18,086 nucleotides of DNA, from NCBI GenBank assembly GCA_012514965.1, contig JAAYZH010000318.1:1-18086 (forward strand). The letters run 5' to 3'. The position numbers and the translations under genes are program-made. The stretch comes from Clostridiaceae bacterium (GTDB taxonomy: Bacteria; Bacillota; Clostridia; Saccharofermentanales; Fastidiosipilaceae). Below the pieces are notes generated by a model. That model saw only the letters and a program-made list of their open reading frames with translations. It was not told where the DNA came from and searched no databases. Below, piece after piece: positions 6,567-14,484 of this stretch (position 1 is its first letter; the number at the start of each line of letters is the position of its first letter).

Positions 6567-7751
6567 ATGAGTATTGATTTTGACCAAGTCATCGCGAGGC
6601 GTCGGACGGCCTGTTTTAAATGGGACAGCTTGCCTGAATCGCCTGCCGGTGAGCTATCATTTCTGCCGTTGAATGTCGCGGACATGGACCTGCCCGTGCC
6701 GGATGTCGTTGTACAGGCCATGCATGATGTAGCCGATCGCAGGATTTACGGCTATACCAGCGCCGCCTTGGAGCCGCGCTATGCGGGAGCCTTGCAGTGG
6801 TGGCTGCAGAGGCGATTCAGTCTCGAGGTGCCGGCAAGCTCGATTCTCTATGCCAATGGCGCCGTAGAAGTGATTAAAGCAGCATTGACGGCCTTCAGCG
6901 ATCCGGGTGACGGTGTCATTATCCAGCGTCCGGTCTATGGCCACTTCACGCAGGCAATCGAGGATGAGTGCGGCCGTAAAGCAGTCAGCGCACGTCTCCT
7001 GCAAGCGGCAGATGGCAGCTATCGAATGGATTATGAAGCTTTAGAAATCGCCTGCCGAGACCCCCGCAACAAGGTCATGGTCCTCTGTTCTCCGCACAAT
7101 CCAGTGGGACGTGTATGGACAGCCGAAGAGTTGCAGAAGGTTCTGGAAATTTGCGGCAAGTATCGAGTCATCCTGATTTCCGATGAAGTGCATGCTGACC
7201 TTTTGCGCCGGGGTGAGAAGCATATTCCTCTCTTGGCTTTGGCCAAAGATGTCAGCAACATAATTCAAATCAACGCCATCAGCAAAACCTTCAACTGCGC
7301 CGGACTGCAGTGTTCAAACGCAATCATCCCGGACGGTGAGTTGCGCGCGCGATTCAAGGCTGCCCTGGGGCATGTCAGCCCGACACCATTCGCCCTGGCT
7401 GCGCAAATCGCAGCCTTCTCACCCGAGGGTGAAGCATGGCTGGAAGAATTGACGGATTATGTGGACGCGAATATTGACTGGGTTATCGCTTACTTCGCAA
7501 AGCAGCTTCCGCAGGTAAGAATTCGTCGTCCTGAAGGCACTTATCTGCTCTGGCTGGACTTCCGCGCCTTGGGACTCTCGGACGATGAGATACACCGCCG
7601 CATCTACGATGATGCCAAAGTAATCCTGCAAGACGGTTTGCTGCACGATCCTGAAGGAGGAGCCTGTTTCCAGCGACTGGTGGCGGCCTCGCCTCGTTCA
7701 ATGATCAAGGAAGCCTGCCAGCGCCTCGTGACGGCGCTCCAGGCTCCCTAA
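6567..7751 (+). CDS. patB: PatB/MalY-type PLP-dependent C-S lyase (cystathionine beta-lyase family)
   Basis: A fold-type I PLP enzyme of 394 aa. Members cleave the C-S bond of cystathionine or cysteine, giving homocysteine or sulfide plus pyruvate and ammonia; some were annotated as aminotransferases. Visible motifs are LNVADMDLPVP near the N-terminus, CSPHNPVGRVW (N178), ISDEVHADL (D206), and the PLP lysine in AISKTFNCAGLQ (K240). I chose the ATG at 6567 because AGGAG (6554-6558) lies 8 bases upstream; the GTG at 6558 overlaps that site. It is the only plus-strand gene, divergent from the U32 gene and convergent with pckG, so it is a single-gene unit. The exact substrate cannot be read from sequence. 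Confidence 0.92.
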   Translation: MSIDFDQVIARRRTACFKWDSLPESPAGELSFLPLNVADMDLPVPDVVVQAMHDVADRRIYGYTSAALEPRYAGALQWWLQRRFSLEVPASSILYANGAVEVIKAALTAFSDPGDGVIIQRPVYGHFTQAIEDECGRKAVSARLLQAADGSYRMDYEALEIACRDPRNKVMVLCSPHNPVGRVWTAEELQKVLEICGKYRVILISDEVHADLLRRGEKHIPLLALAKDVSNIIQINAISKTFNCAGLQCSNAIIPDGELRARFKAALGHVSPTPFALAAQIAAFSPEGEAWLEELTDYVDANIDWVIAYFAKQLPQVRIRRPEGTYLLWLDFRALGLSDDEIHRRIYDDAKVILQDGLLHDPEGGACFQRLVAASPRSMIKEACQRLVTALQAP

Positions 7752-7766
7752 GAGTATCGAAAGAAA

Positions 7767-7800
7767 CCCGCCTAGCTTAGCCGCTCTTTTTGGGCGGCTA
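7767..7800. terminator. Possible bidirectional terminator between patB and pckG
   Basis: TAGCCGC (7778-7784) pairs with GCGGCTA (7794-7800) around a T-rich loop, and a second nested pairing CCGCC/GGCGG (7768-7772/7793-7797) is possible. On the plus strand the stem is followed by TTTCT; on the minus strand the outer pairing is followed by GTTTCTTTC. The hairpin overlaps the last codons of pckG. T-tracts are imperfect, so efficiency is uncertain. Confidence 0.4.
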
Positions 7801-9499
7801 TTTCTGCCTCGATTTCGGCAGGCAAATTGGGGAAGCTGTGCAAAAAGGTCTCGACTTCCGCGGTTTCTTTTTGCCAGGCTGTTTTATCGATGGCGAGAAG
7901 CTCGTTGACCAGCTCAGCCTGGGTAAGCTTGATGCCTTCCAAGTTAAAGTCTTCGGCCCTGGGGATCATCCCTACCGCTGTACTCGTCGCAGCCAATTCG
8001 TCATAGCAGCGGCCGAGAATCCATTCTAAAACCCGGAAATTCTCACCGTAACCTGGCCAAAGAAAATCACCCTTTTCGTCTTTGCGAAACCAATTGACCC
8101 TGAAAATGTTGGGCGGGGCAGTGAGCCTGTTTTCCATGGAAAGCCAATTACGCAGATAGTCGCCCATACTTGCGCCGAGAAAAGGCAAGATCCCCATGGG
8201 GTTCCGTTCGAGCGTTTTATCCCGTTCAGCAGAAAGCGAAGCCCCCAAAAATACACCGTGCTGCCAATTAAATGCTTCAATAAGCAAGGGCTGGGTCAGG
8301 CTGCTCTTGCCGCCAAAAATTATGGCTGAGATCGGAACTCCGGCCGGGTCTTCCCAGTGAGGCGACATAGAAGTGAGCTGGCTGGCAGGAGAAGTGAAAC
8401 GGCTGTTTGGATGAGCAGCCTTGTAGGGAGACTGCATATCCCAGTGAACGCCTTGCCAGTTCAGTAAGTTATCCGGAGCCTTGGTGCCTTTGCCTTCCCA
8501 CCAAGGCAAGCCGTCCTCTGAAACCGCGATATTTGTAAAAATCGTGTTCTTGCGAATCATTTCAGCGGCGCGCGGACTGGACTTCTCATTGACACCCGGC
8601 AAAACAGAGAAGAAACCTGCTTCGGGATTAATTGCCCAGAGACGCCCGTCGGGGCCCGGTCGCAGCCAGGCAATATCATCACCTACGGTGTAGCACTTGT
8701 ACCCTTTGGCATAGGCCGGAGGAATCATAAAGGCCAGATTCGACTTCCCGCTTGAGCTCGGGAATGCTCCTGCAATGTAACGCACTTCCCCTTCCGGGTT
8801 CTCTATGGCCAAAATCATCATGTGCTCAGCCAGCCAGCCTTCTTTCGCAGCCACAGCGGAAGACATGACCATGGCCAGGCTGGACTTGCCCTGGAATGCG
8901 TAGCCGCCGAATTCAGTGTTCACAGCGTAAAGGGTCCGGTACTCGGGGAAATGAGCAATGTAGCGTTTACTGATATCCAGATCACCGGTAACGTGTACAC
9001 CGCGAAAAAAGTCGTCCTTATCACCGATCTGACTCCAGGCTGCATCACCGATGCGTGTCAAAATACGCATATTCAGCACTACGTAAATTGAATCGGTGAT
9101 CTCGATAGCTGTTTGCGAGAAGGGTGATCCCACCGGGCCAAGAACATAGGGAATGACATACAAAATCTTGCCGCTCATGGAATTCTCCATGATGGAGGCT
9201 AACTTGCCAAGCATTTCTTCCGGCGCCATCCACAGGCTTGTATCAGCGCGATCCTCGACATGGTCTGTACAGACATACGTACATTCCCTGTGCGTTTCGC
9301 TGTCATCGGCCTGCGTACTGAAGGCGTAGCAATCAGGCCATGAAGCATCCAGAGCCTTGAGCTTGCCTTCCGCAACCGCTTGCTGTGCGAGCCGCTCGTA
9401 CTCATCTTCTGAACCGTTGCACCAGTAGATCGCGTCAGGCCTGCAGAGCTGAGCAATTTCTTCTACCCACTTACGCACATATTCATTATTGATCGTCAT
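7772..9499 (-). CDS. pckG: Phosphoenolpyruvate carboxykinase, GTP-type family, atypical active site
   Basis: The family interconverts oxaloacetate plus GTP with PEP, CO2 and GDP. At 575 aa it is slightly short but full length. Recognisable blocks are YVIPYVLGPVGSP (about 114-126), the P-loop region GAFPSSSGKSN (244-254), the metal motif GDDIAW (273-278), HPNSRFTSPASQ, and the nucleotide-binding NWFRKDEKGDFLWPGYGEN. Aligned by eye with animal PCK1, several conserved positions differ: the P-loop Cys288 is Ser250, the metal-ligand Lys244 is Ser206 (GKS instead of GKK), Tyr235 is Phe197, Arg405 is Lys398, and Phe530 is Tyr484. H226 and D275 still match the other two metal ligands. Activity as a normal PEPCK is likely but not certain. 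Start ATG has AGGGA about 8 bases upstream. It follows rsmA by 56 bases. Confidence 0.88.
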   Translation of the reverse strand: MTINNEYVRKWVEEIAQLCRPDAIYWCNGSEDEYERLAQQAVAEGKLKALDASWPDCYAFSTQADDSETHRECTYVCTDHVEDRADTSLWMAPEEMLGKLASIMENSMSGKILYVIPYVLGPVGSPFSQTAIEITDSIYVVLNMRILTRIGDAAWSQIGDKDDFFRGVHVTGDLDISKRYIAHFPEYRTLYAVNTEFGGYAFQGKSSLAMVMSSAVAAKEGWLAEHMMILAIENPEGEVRYIAGAFPSSSGKSNLAFMIPPAYAKGYKCYTVGDDIAWLRPGPDGRLWAINPEAGFFSVLPGVNEKSSPRAAEMIRKNTIFTNIAVSEDGLPWWEGKGTKAPDNLLNWQGVHWDMQSPYKAAHPNSRFTSPASQLTSMSPHWEDPAGVPISAIIFGGKSSLTQPLLIEAFNWQHGVFLGASLSAERDKTLERNPMGILPFLGASMGDYLRNWLSMENRLTAPPNIFRVNWFRKDEKGDFLWPGYGENFRVLEWILGRCYDELAATSTAVGMIPRAEDFNLEGIKLTQAELVNELLAIDKTAWQKETAEVETFLHSFPNLPAEIEAEIAAQKERLS

Positions 9500-9555
9500 C
9501 TGGATGTTCCCTCTCCATTCGAGTCTCTTATCAAGTTAGCGGACTGCGTCCCGAC

Positions 9556-10431
9556 TTACAAGTAAAGATTACTTGTCAAATCAGCAAAATCTTCCGGTGA
9601 TAATTGTTCAGCTCGCAGAGTAGCAGGCAAATTGCGTTCCAGAAGCCAGGCCCGTACCTGCTCTTTGAGGCCGGAAGCGGCAAAACAGTTGACCATTGAT
9701 TTTCGGCGCTGGTAAAATGCCATTTCGATAACGCGGCTCAACCGATCTGGATGTGACTCCAGCATGGCCAAAGCAGAGCTGCCTTGGCTGCCTTCCAGAT
9801 AGATCAGCTGTGAATCCACATGCGGCTCCGGGTAGAAGCAGGCTGCCGGCAAGGTCTTCAGGATTTTCACTTCCCCGTAACAGGCAATGAGTTTGGCCAG
9901 ACAGCCCTGGTTTTTGCTCTCGCTTTTGCCATCACCCGCTGCTCCCTTGAGGCGCGGCACAGCATCTTTTTGGACCAAGAAAATCATGCGACGAGCTTGG
10001 GGCAGCTGACAGAGACACTGCTTGATGAGCTCTGACGTCAGGTAGTAGGGTAAGTTTGCGACAATCTGCAAGTTCCTTTTTTCATCCGCGGAGAAAAGTT
10101 CGTCGAATCGCAGCTTACGCGCATCTTCGAAGATAAATTCCAGATTCGGGTGTTTGTCCGCGAGATCGTTCAGGATAGGCTGAAGGTGCTGATCGATCTC
10201 TACCGATACAACCCGCTCTGCTCGCTCGGCCAGGACTTCGGTCAAGGTCCCTGCCCCGCTTCCGATCTCAAGAACCCTGTCCAGAGGCAGCAGCGCGGCA
10301 CCTTCGACTAAACTCTGCAGAAGATCTTTGTCCCACAGAAAGTTCTGGCCGAGGGCATGAGCCGGACGCAGCCCGTAACTATGCAATCGCGCCAGAAACT
10401 CCTGTCGGCTCAGCTTTGGCCTACTCTCCAT
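9556..10431 (-). CDS. rsmA: 16S rRNA dimethyladenosine transferase RsmA (KsgA)
   Basis: Dimethylates two adjacent adenosines in helix 45 of 16S rRNA (A1518/A1519 in E. coli) late in small-subunit assembly, using SAM; its loss gives kasugamycin resistance. From the ATG at 10429-10431 it is 291 aa. Visible motifs are GQNFLWDK (28-35), SAM motif LEIGSGAGTLTE (54-65), VSVEID (75-80), EDA (102-104) and the catalytic NLPYY (126-130). Residues about 163-178 (AAGDGKSESKNQGC) form a short hydrophilic insertion where most homologues have a brief PGSKDYG-like loop. The start overlaps the stop of the DUF2344 gene by 11 bases, with GAGGAG upstream inside that gene, so the two are probably translationally coupled. 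Confidence 0.95.
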   Translation of the reverse strand: MESRPKLSRQEFLARLHSYGLRPAHALGQNFLWDKDLLQSLVEGAALLPLDRVLEIGSGAGTLTEVLAERAERVVSVEIDQHLQPILNDLADKHPNLEFIFEDARKLRFDELFSADEKRNLQIVANLPYYLTSELIKQCLCQLPQARRMIFLVQKDAVPRLKGAAGDGKSESKNQGCLAKLIACYGEVKILKTLPAACFYPEPHVDSQLIYLEGSQGSSALAMLESHPDRLSRVIEMAFYQRRKSMVNCFAASGLKEQVRAWLLERNLPATLRAEQLSPEDFADLTSNLYL

Positions 10432-11161
10432 CCCAGACGATCTCCTCGGTCTCCCCCGCGAGAGCAATTGGCCTTACCAGAGCCCGAGCGCCCTTCTCCG
10501 GCAGAATCCAGAGATCCCTGCGCTCGATACTTGTCTCATCCGCTTCCGTGTCCCCCGCGAATTGCCGCAGGGCCAGCAGGAGCAGGTCAGGTCGCAAATT
10601 CTCGCGGCTGCCGGCCAGACGGCGCAGCAAGAGGCGGTCTTCACTCTCAGCGCGCACCTCCAGAATCAAGGGGCGAATGTTCAGAGGACGTTCTTTGCCC
10701 TTACTGAACTTCATCACAGTCAGGTCCTCTCGCTCAAGCAGAGGCAGGAAGCGGCTGCTGATACCGCTGCGTTGCAGCACGTAATCACTGATGCGAACCT
10801 GACTCATGACATGGGTCGCTAGCTCGACAGGGATCTCCGTAACACCCAGTACCTCTATCCCCTTAGGCAGGCTGGAGTTCAGGGCCTGAGCGGCTTGTTC
10901 AGCATCAACTTCCCTACCCAAACTGACGTCGACATATTCGGCGCGCGACGAAACACCCACACCGCTTGGCAGGGCAAAAACCAGTTGCGGACGGGGGTTG
11001 TAGCCTTGAGAAAAAGCCACAGGTAATCCGGCTCGCAGGATCGCTCGTTCCAGAGCGCGCATGCGGTCAAGATGGGCCACCCAGACGAGCGGGCCGCCCC
11101 AGACCAAACGAAAACGCAGCACTTGAACTCGATTGTTGCTAGGATCGACCGGCGGCGTCAT
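10421..11161 (-). CDS. TIGR03936 family radical-SAM-associated protein (DUF2344)
   Basis: A 246-aa protein of unknown function that normally accompanies a TIGR03960 radical-SAM enzyme, as separate genes or as one fused protein. Family blocks seen are an N-terminal RFRLVWGGPLVWVAHLD, then RALERAILRAGLPVAFSQGYNPRP, then LPSGVGVSSRAEYVDVSLG. It has no radical-SAM cysteine triad of its own. The ATG at 11159-11161 overlaps the TGA of the upstream radical-SAM gene (ATGA), with GGAAGGAG 7 bases upstream inside that gene, so the two products are made in concert. Its 3' end overlaps rsmA. A role in RNA or ribosome maturation is suggested by this and by the usual Clostridial setting next to RNase G and rplU, but is unproven. 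Confidence 0.9.
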   Translation of the reverse strand: MTPPVDPSNNRVQVLRFRLVWGGPLVWVAHLDRMRALERAILRAGLPVAFSQGYNPRPQLVFALPSGVGVSSRAEYVDVSLGREVDAEQAAQALNSSLPKGIEVLGVTEIPVELATHVMSQVRISDYVLQRSGISSRFLPLLEREDLTVMKFSKGKERPLNIRPLILEVRAESEDRLLLRRLAGSRENLRPDLLLLALRQFAGDTEADETSIERRDLWILPEKGARALVRPIALAGETEEIVWDGE

Positions 11162-13071
11162 AGGCTGGCTCCTTCCTGTTTCTTGCTCGCTCGCACGGCT
11201 TGCGCCCCTTGGACACAGATAGGAGCGGCGAGGTGCTGCACTCCGCAAAAACTGCAGAAATCACCGCAGGGCATGGTCAGTTCTGCTCGAATCGCCTTCT
11301 CATATTCACGCCACAAGAATTCTTTCTTCACGCCGATGTCGATCACATCCCAAGGCAAGATTTCGTCCCGATCACGTTCACGGTACACGTAGAAATCCAG
11401 GTCGAGGCCAAAGCGTTCCATCAGCTCGCGCCATATCTCTAAATCAAAAAACTCTTCCCAGGAATTCAGATATATCCCTGCATCCAAGCCTGCTTCCAGC
11501 ACATCAGCCAGGCGTCGATCGCCTCGAGTCAGCACTGCCTCCCATAGTGAAGTCTCCTGATCATGCCAGTTATACTTGACAGCCCGGCTCTTGAGCCGAT
11601 CGCGCAAGATCGAGACCTTGTGATTGAGGCTGCTCTGCGTGGCTTGCGGAACCCACTGGAAGGGGGTAAACGGCTTGGGAATAAAGAGAGCCGTACTGAC
11701 CGTAATCTCGGGTTTGCGGAGTCTGTGGCCTTCATCCTTCAGGCGGCGATGAATTCCGAGCATTTTGTAGACCAGATCCGGGATGCCCGCGACGTCTTCG
11801 TCGGTTTCAGTCGGCAAGCCCAGCATGAAGTAGAGTTTCGCCCCTGCGTAACCGCCCAGGAATGCTTTCTCCATGCCCTCCAGAATCTCGGTTTCGTCAA
11901 TCCCCTTATTGATTACATCACGCAGACGTTGTGAACCGGCTTCCGGCGCAAAAGTGAGACCGCTCTTGCGTGTGCGCGAAATACGTTCCATGAGCTCCAG
12001 CGAGAATTGATCAATACGCAAGGACGGCACCGATAGATTAATCTTGTCTTCACCGATTACGCTAAACAGCGTGTCCATCAATTCCGGCAATCGGCTGTAG
12101 TCCGAAGTCGAAAGCGAGAGCAGGCCGGCTTCGTCATAGCCGCTGTTGGCCAAAAGCTGTTTGAGCTGAATCGCCAGCTGCTCCGGAGAACGTTCGCGAA
12201 CCGGGCGGTAGATCTGTCCGGCCTGGCAGAAGCGGCAGCCGCGAGGGCAGCCGCGGAAAAGCTCCAGCGAAATGCGGTCATGCACAATGCCGATGTTCGG
12301 TACCAGAGGTTTCTCCGGGAAAGGCGCGGCGTCCAGGTCAGCAACAATACGCTTTTTCACCTGTGACGGCACGCCTTCAGCCAAGGGCGTAATTGCGGCG
12401 ATTCTGCCGTCCTCAAGATAACTCACGTCATAAAGTGAAGGTACGTAACAGCCCTCAATCTGCGCGGCTTGGAGGAGGAATTCTGCGCGGCTGAGATTGC
12501 CTTTGACCCTGTGCTCACGCAGCAAATGGAGCAGTTCAGGCAAGATCTCTTCGGATTCCCCGATCTGCACAACATCAAAGAACGGAGCCATTGGCTCAAT
12601 ATTGTAGGTTACCGGGCCGCCGGCAATCACAATGGGATCACTTTCGCCTCTCTGCGCCGTACGTAACGGAATACGGCCGAGCTTCAGGAGGGCCAAAACA
12701 GCGCTGTAAGACAGCTCATACGAAAGCGTAAAGCCGACACAGTCGAACTCATCGAGCGGCCGCTTGCTCTCGAGGCTGAACAGCGGCAAATCATGCTTCT
12801 GCATTGCCTCGACCATGTCCGTCCAGGGCGCGAACACCCTTTCGCCGGCCAGTTCTTCTTCCCGGTTCACCACATCGTACAGAATACGCATGGCCAGATT
12901 GGACATGCCTATTTCGTACGTATCCGGAAAACACAAGGCGAAACGCAGCAGACGGTGGCCGTCCGCTGCGTTCTCGTCAGGTTTCACAATTTCGTTCAGC
13001 TCGCCGCCTACATAGCGGCCGGGCAAAGCAACGCTGCGCAACAGCGCCGCAGTCAATTCAACTTGTGACAT
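11158..13071 (-). CDS. TIGR03960 family B12-binding-like radical SAM protein
   Basis: A 637-aa radical-SAM protein of unknown reaction. The N-terminal third is a B12-binding-like Rossmann region (CFPDTYEIGMSNLAMRILYDVVN, then FTLSYELSYSAVLALLK and VIAGGPVTYNIEP). The radical-SAM cluster motif is RGCPRGCRFCQAG (C275, C279, C282). The C-terminus carries a further cysteine group, CGDFCSFCGVQHLAAPIC (C602, C606, C609, C619), which could bind a second cluster or a metal. AGGAG lies just 4 bases before the ATG, a short spacing. It is 15 bases after pgi and overlaps its TIGR03936 partner by ATGA. RNA modification is the common guess for the pair; I see nothing that fixes the substrate. Confidence 0.93.
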   Translation of the reverse strand: MSQVELTAALLRSVALPGRYVGGELNEIVKPDENAADGHRLLRFALCFPDTYEIGMSNLAMRILYDVVNREEELAGERVFAPWTDMVEAMQKHDLPLFSLESKRPLDEFDCVGFTLSYELSYSAVLALLKLGRIPLRTAQRGESDPIVIAGGPVTYNIEPMAPFFDVVQIGESEEILPELLHLLREHRVKGNLSRAEFLLQAAQIEGCYVPSLYDVSYLEDGRIAAITPLAEGVPSQVKKRIVADLDAAPFPEKPLVPNIGIVHDRISLELFRGCPRGCRFCQAGQIYRPVRERSPEQLAIQLKQLLANSGYDEAGLLSLSTSDYSRLPELMDTLFSVIGEDKINLSVPSLRIDQFSLELMERISRTRKSGLTFAPEAGSQRLRDVINKGIDETEILEGMEKAFLGGYAGAKLYFMLGLPTETDEDVAGIPDLVYKMLGIHRRLKDEGHRLRKPEITVSTALFIPKPFTPFQWVPQATQSSLNHKVSILRDRLKSRAVKYNWHDQETSLWEAVLTRGDRRLADVLEAGLDAGIYLNSWEEFFDLEIWRELMERFGLDLDFYVYRERDRDEILPWDVIDIGVKKEFLWREYEKAIRAELTMPCGDFCSFCGVQHLAAPICVQGAQAVRASKKQEGASL

Positions 13072-13086
13072 AAAACTCCTTATGGC

Positions 13087-14430
13087 TTAGGAAAGACGAG
13101 ACTCCAGCGCCTCCTTCTCTTTCTCGTAGCCCGGCTTGCCCAAGAGAGCAAACATATTCTTCTTATACGCTTCGACACCCGGCTGATCAAAGGGATTGAT
13201 CGCATTCATGTATCCGCTGACCGCGCAGGCACGCTCAAAGAAGTATACCAGTTCTCCGAAAGTATAGGCAGTCATTTCGTCGACCGTGATGGCCAGATTC
13301 GGCACACCGCCATCGATATGAGCCAAGACCGTCCCCTGCATCGCCTTGTAGTTCACTTCGTGCATATCCTTGCCTGCCAGGAAATTAAGGCCGTCGAGGT
13401 TCGCTTCATCAGAAGGAATCACGAAATTGCGGCGAGCCTTCTCAAACCAGATTACAGTTTCGAAAAGATTGCGGCGCCCGTCCTGAATGTACTGGCCCAT
13501 AGAGTGAAGGTCTGTCGTGTTATCGACGCCGGCCGGGAAGATTCCCTTCTGATCCTTACCCTCGCTCTCACCATAGAGCTGCTTCCACCATTCGGTAAGA
13601 TAGTGGCCGGAAGGTTCGTAGTTCACAAGGACTTCCGTAGAGTAGCCTTTGCGATAGAGAGCCGTGCGGACTGCCGCATAACGATACGCTGCGTTGTCAG
13701 CCATCGAGGGTTTGCGGAAAGCTTCGCGCGCGGCCTTGGCACCACTCATCATCTCGCGGATGTCGATACCGGCTACCGCGATCGGCAGGAGGCCGACTGC
13801 GGTCAGGACAGAATAACGTCCGCCCACATCATCCGGGACAACAAAAGTTTCGTAGCCTTCCTGATCAGAAAGAGTCTTCAAGGCCCCGCGGGCTTTGTCA
13901 GTGGTCACGAAAATACGTTTCTTGGCTTCTTCTTTGCCATAACGGTCTTCCACGTATGCCTTCAAAACACGGAAGGCGATGGCAGGCTCGGTTGTGGTGC
14001 CGGACTTGGAAATCACGTTGACACAGACATTCTTGCCCTCAATCAGCTCCATGAGCTCAGCGAGGTAAGCCGGAGAAATCTGGTGACCAGCGAAAACGAC
14101 CAGGGGAGCATTCCGCTTAGTCTTCGTCATGGCCGCCGAAAAATGATTGCTGAGCGCATCGATCGCTGCTTTAGCGCCCAGATAAGAACCGCCGATGCCG
14201 ACGCACACAAAAACGTCGCAGGTCTTGCGAATCTGAGCCGCTGCCTTGCGAATTCTGGCAAATTCGGACTTATCATACTTGACCGGCAAATCCACCCAGC
14301 CCAAATAGTCGTTACCGGGACCGTTCCTCTTCTCAAGCATGGTATGCGCGAGTTGAACCTGCTCGGCGAGCATCGTTACCTCGGCTTCGTTAATAAACGG
14401 TGAGGCGTTCTGACAAGAAAACTGTATCAT
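13087..14430 (-). CDS. pgi: Glucose-6-phosphate isomerase
   Basis: Interconverts glucose 6-phosphate and fructose 6-phosphate in glycolysis and gluconeogenesis. The short form (447 aa here) is typical of Bacillota. Visible signatures are [19 protein letters not shown] near the N-terminus, [16 protein letters not shown], the phosphate-binding region, [21 protein letters not shown], and [19 protein letters not shown] chose the ATG at 14428-14430 because AAGGAG then lies 8 bases upstream; the ATG at 14434-14436 is only 2 bases from that site. It is followed after 15 bases by the TIGR03960 gene, and lies 54 AT-rich bases after the DUF4080 gene without a terminator. Confidence 0.96.
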   Translation of the reverse strand: MIQFSCQNASPFINEAEVTMLAEQVQLAHTMLEKRNGPGNDYLGWVDLPVKYDKSEFARIRKAAAQIRKTCDVFVCVGIGGSYLGAKAAIDALSNHFSAAMTKTKRNAPLVVFAGHQISPAYLAELMELIEGKNVCVNVISKSGTTTEPAIAFRVLKAYVEDRYGKEEAKKRIFVTTDKARGALKTLSDQEGYETFVVPDDVGGRYSVLTAVGLLPIAVAGIDIREMMSGAKAAREAFRKPSMADNAAYRYAAVRTALYRKGYSTEVLVNYEPSGHYLTEWWKQLYGESEGKDQKGIFPAGVDNTTDLHSMGQYIQDGRRNLFETVIWFEKARRNFVIPSDEANLDGLNFLAGKDMHEVNYKAMQGTVLAHIDGGVPNLAITVDEMTAYTFGELVYFFERACAVSGYMNAINPFDQPGVEAYKKNMFALLGKPGYEKEKEALESRLS

Positions 14431-14484
14431 TTCCATCTCTCCTTTTGCATTTTTTGGCAGTTAGATTACATATATTCTACCTTA

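Noticed and set aside
9500..9555. Terminator between rsmA and pckG (GGAC/GTCC hairpin)
   Set aside because: Only 4 base pairs and no T-tract; co-transcription cannot be excluded.
13318..14403. 361-aa open frame on the plus strand opposite pgi
   Set aside because: Lies wholly antisense to a clear full-length pgi; no ribosome binding site or recognisable motif. A frame shadow.
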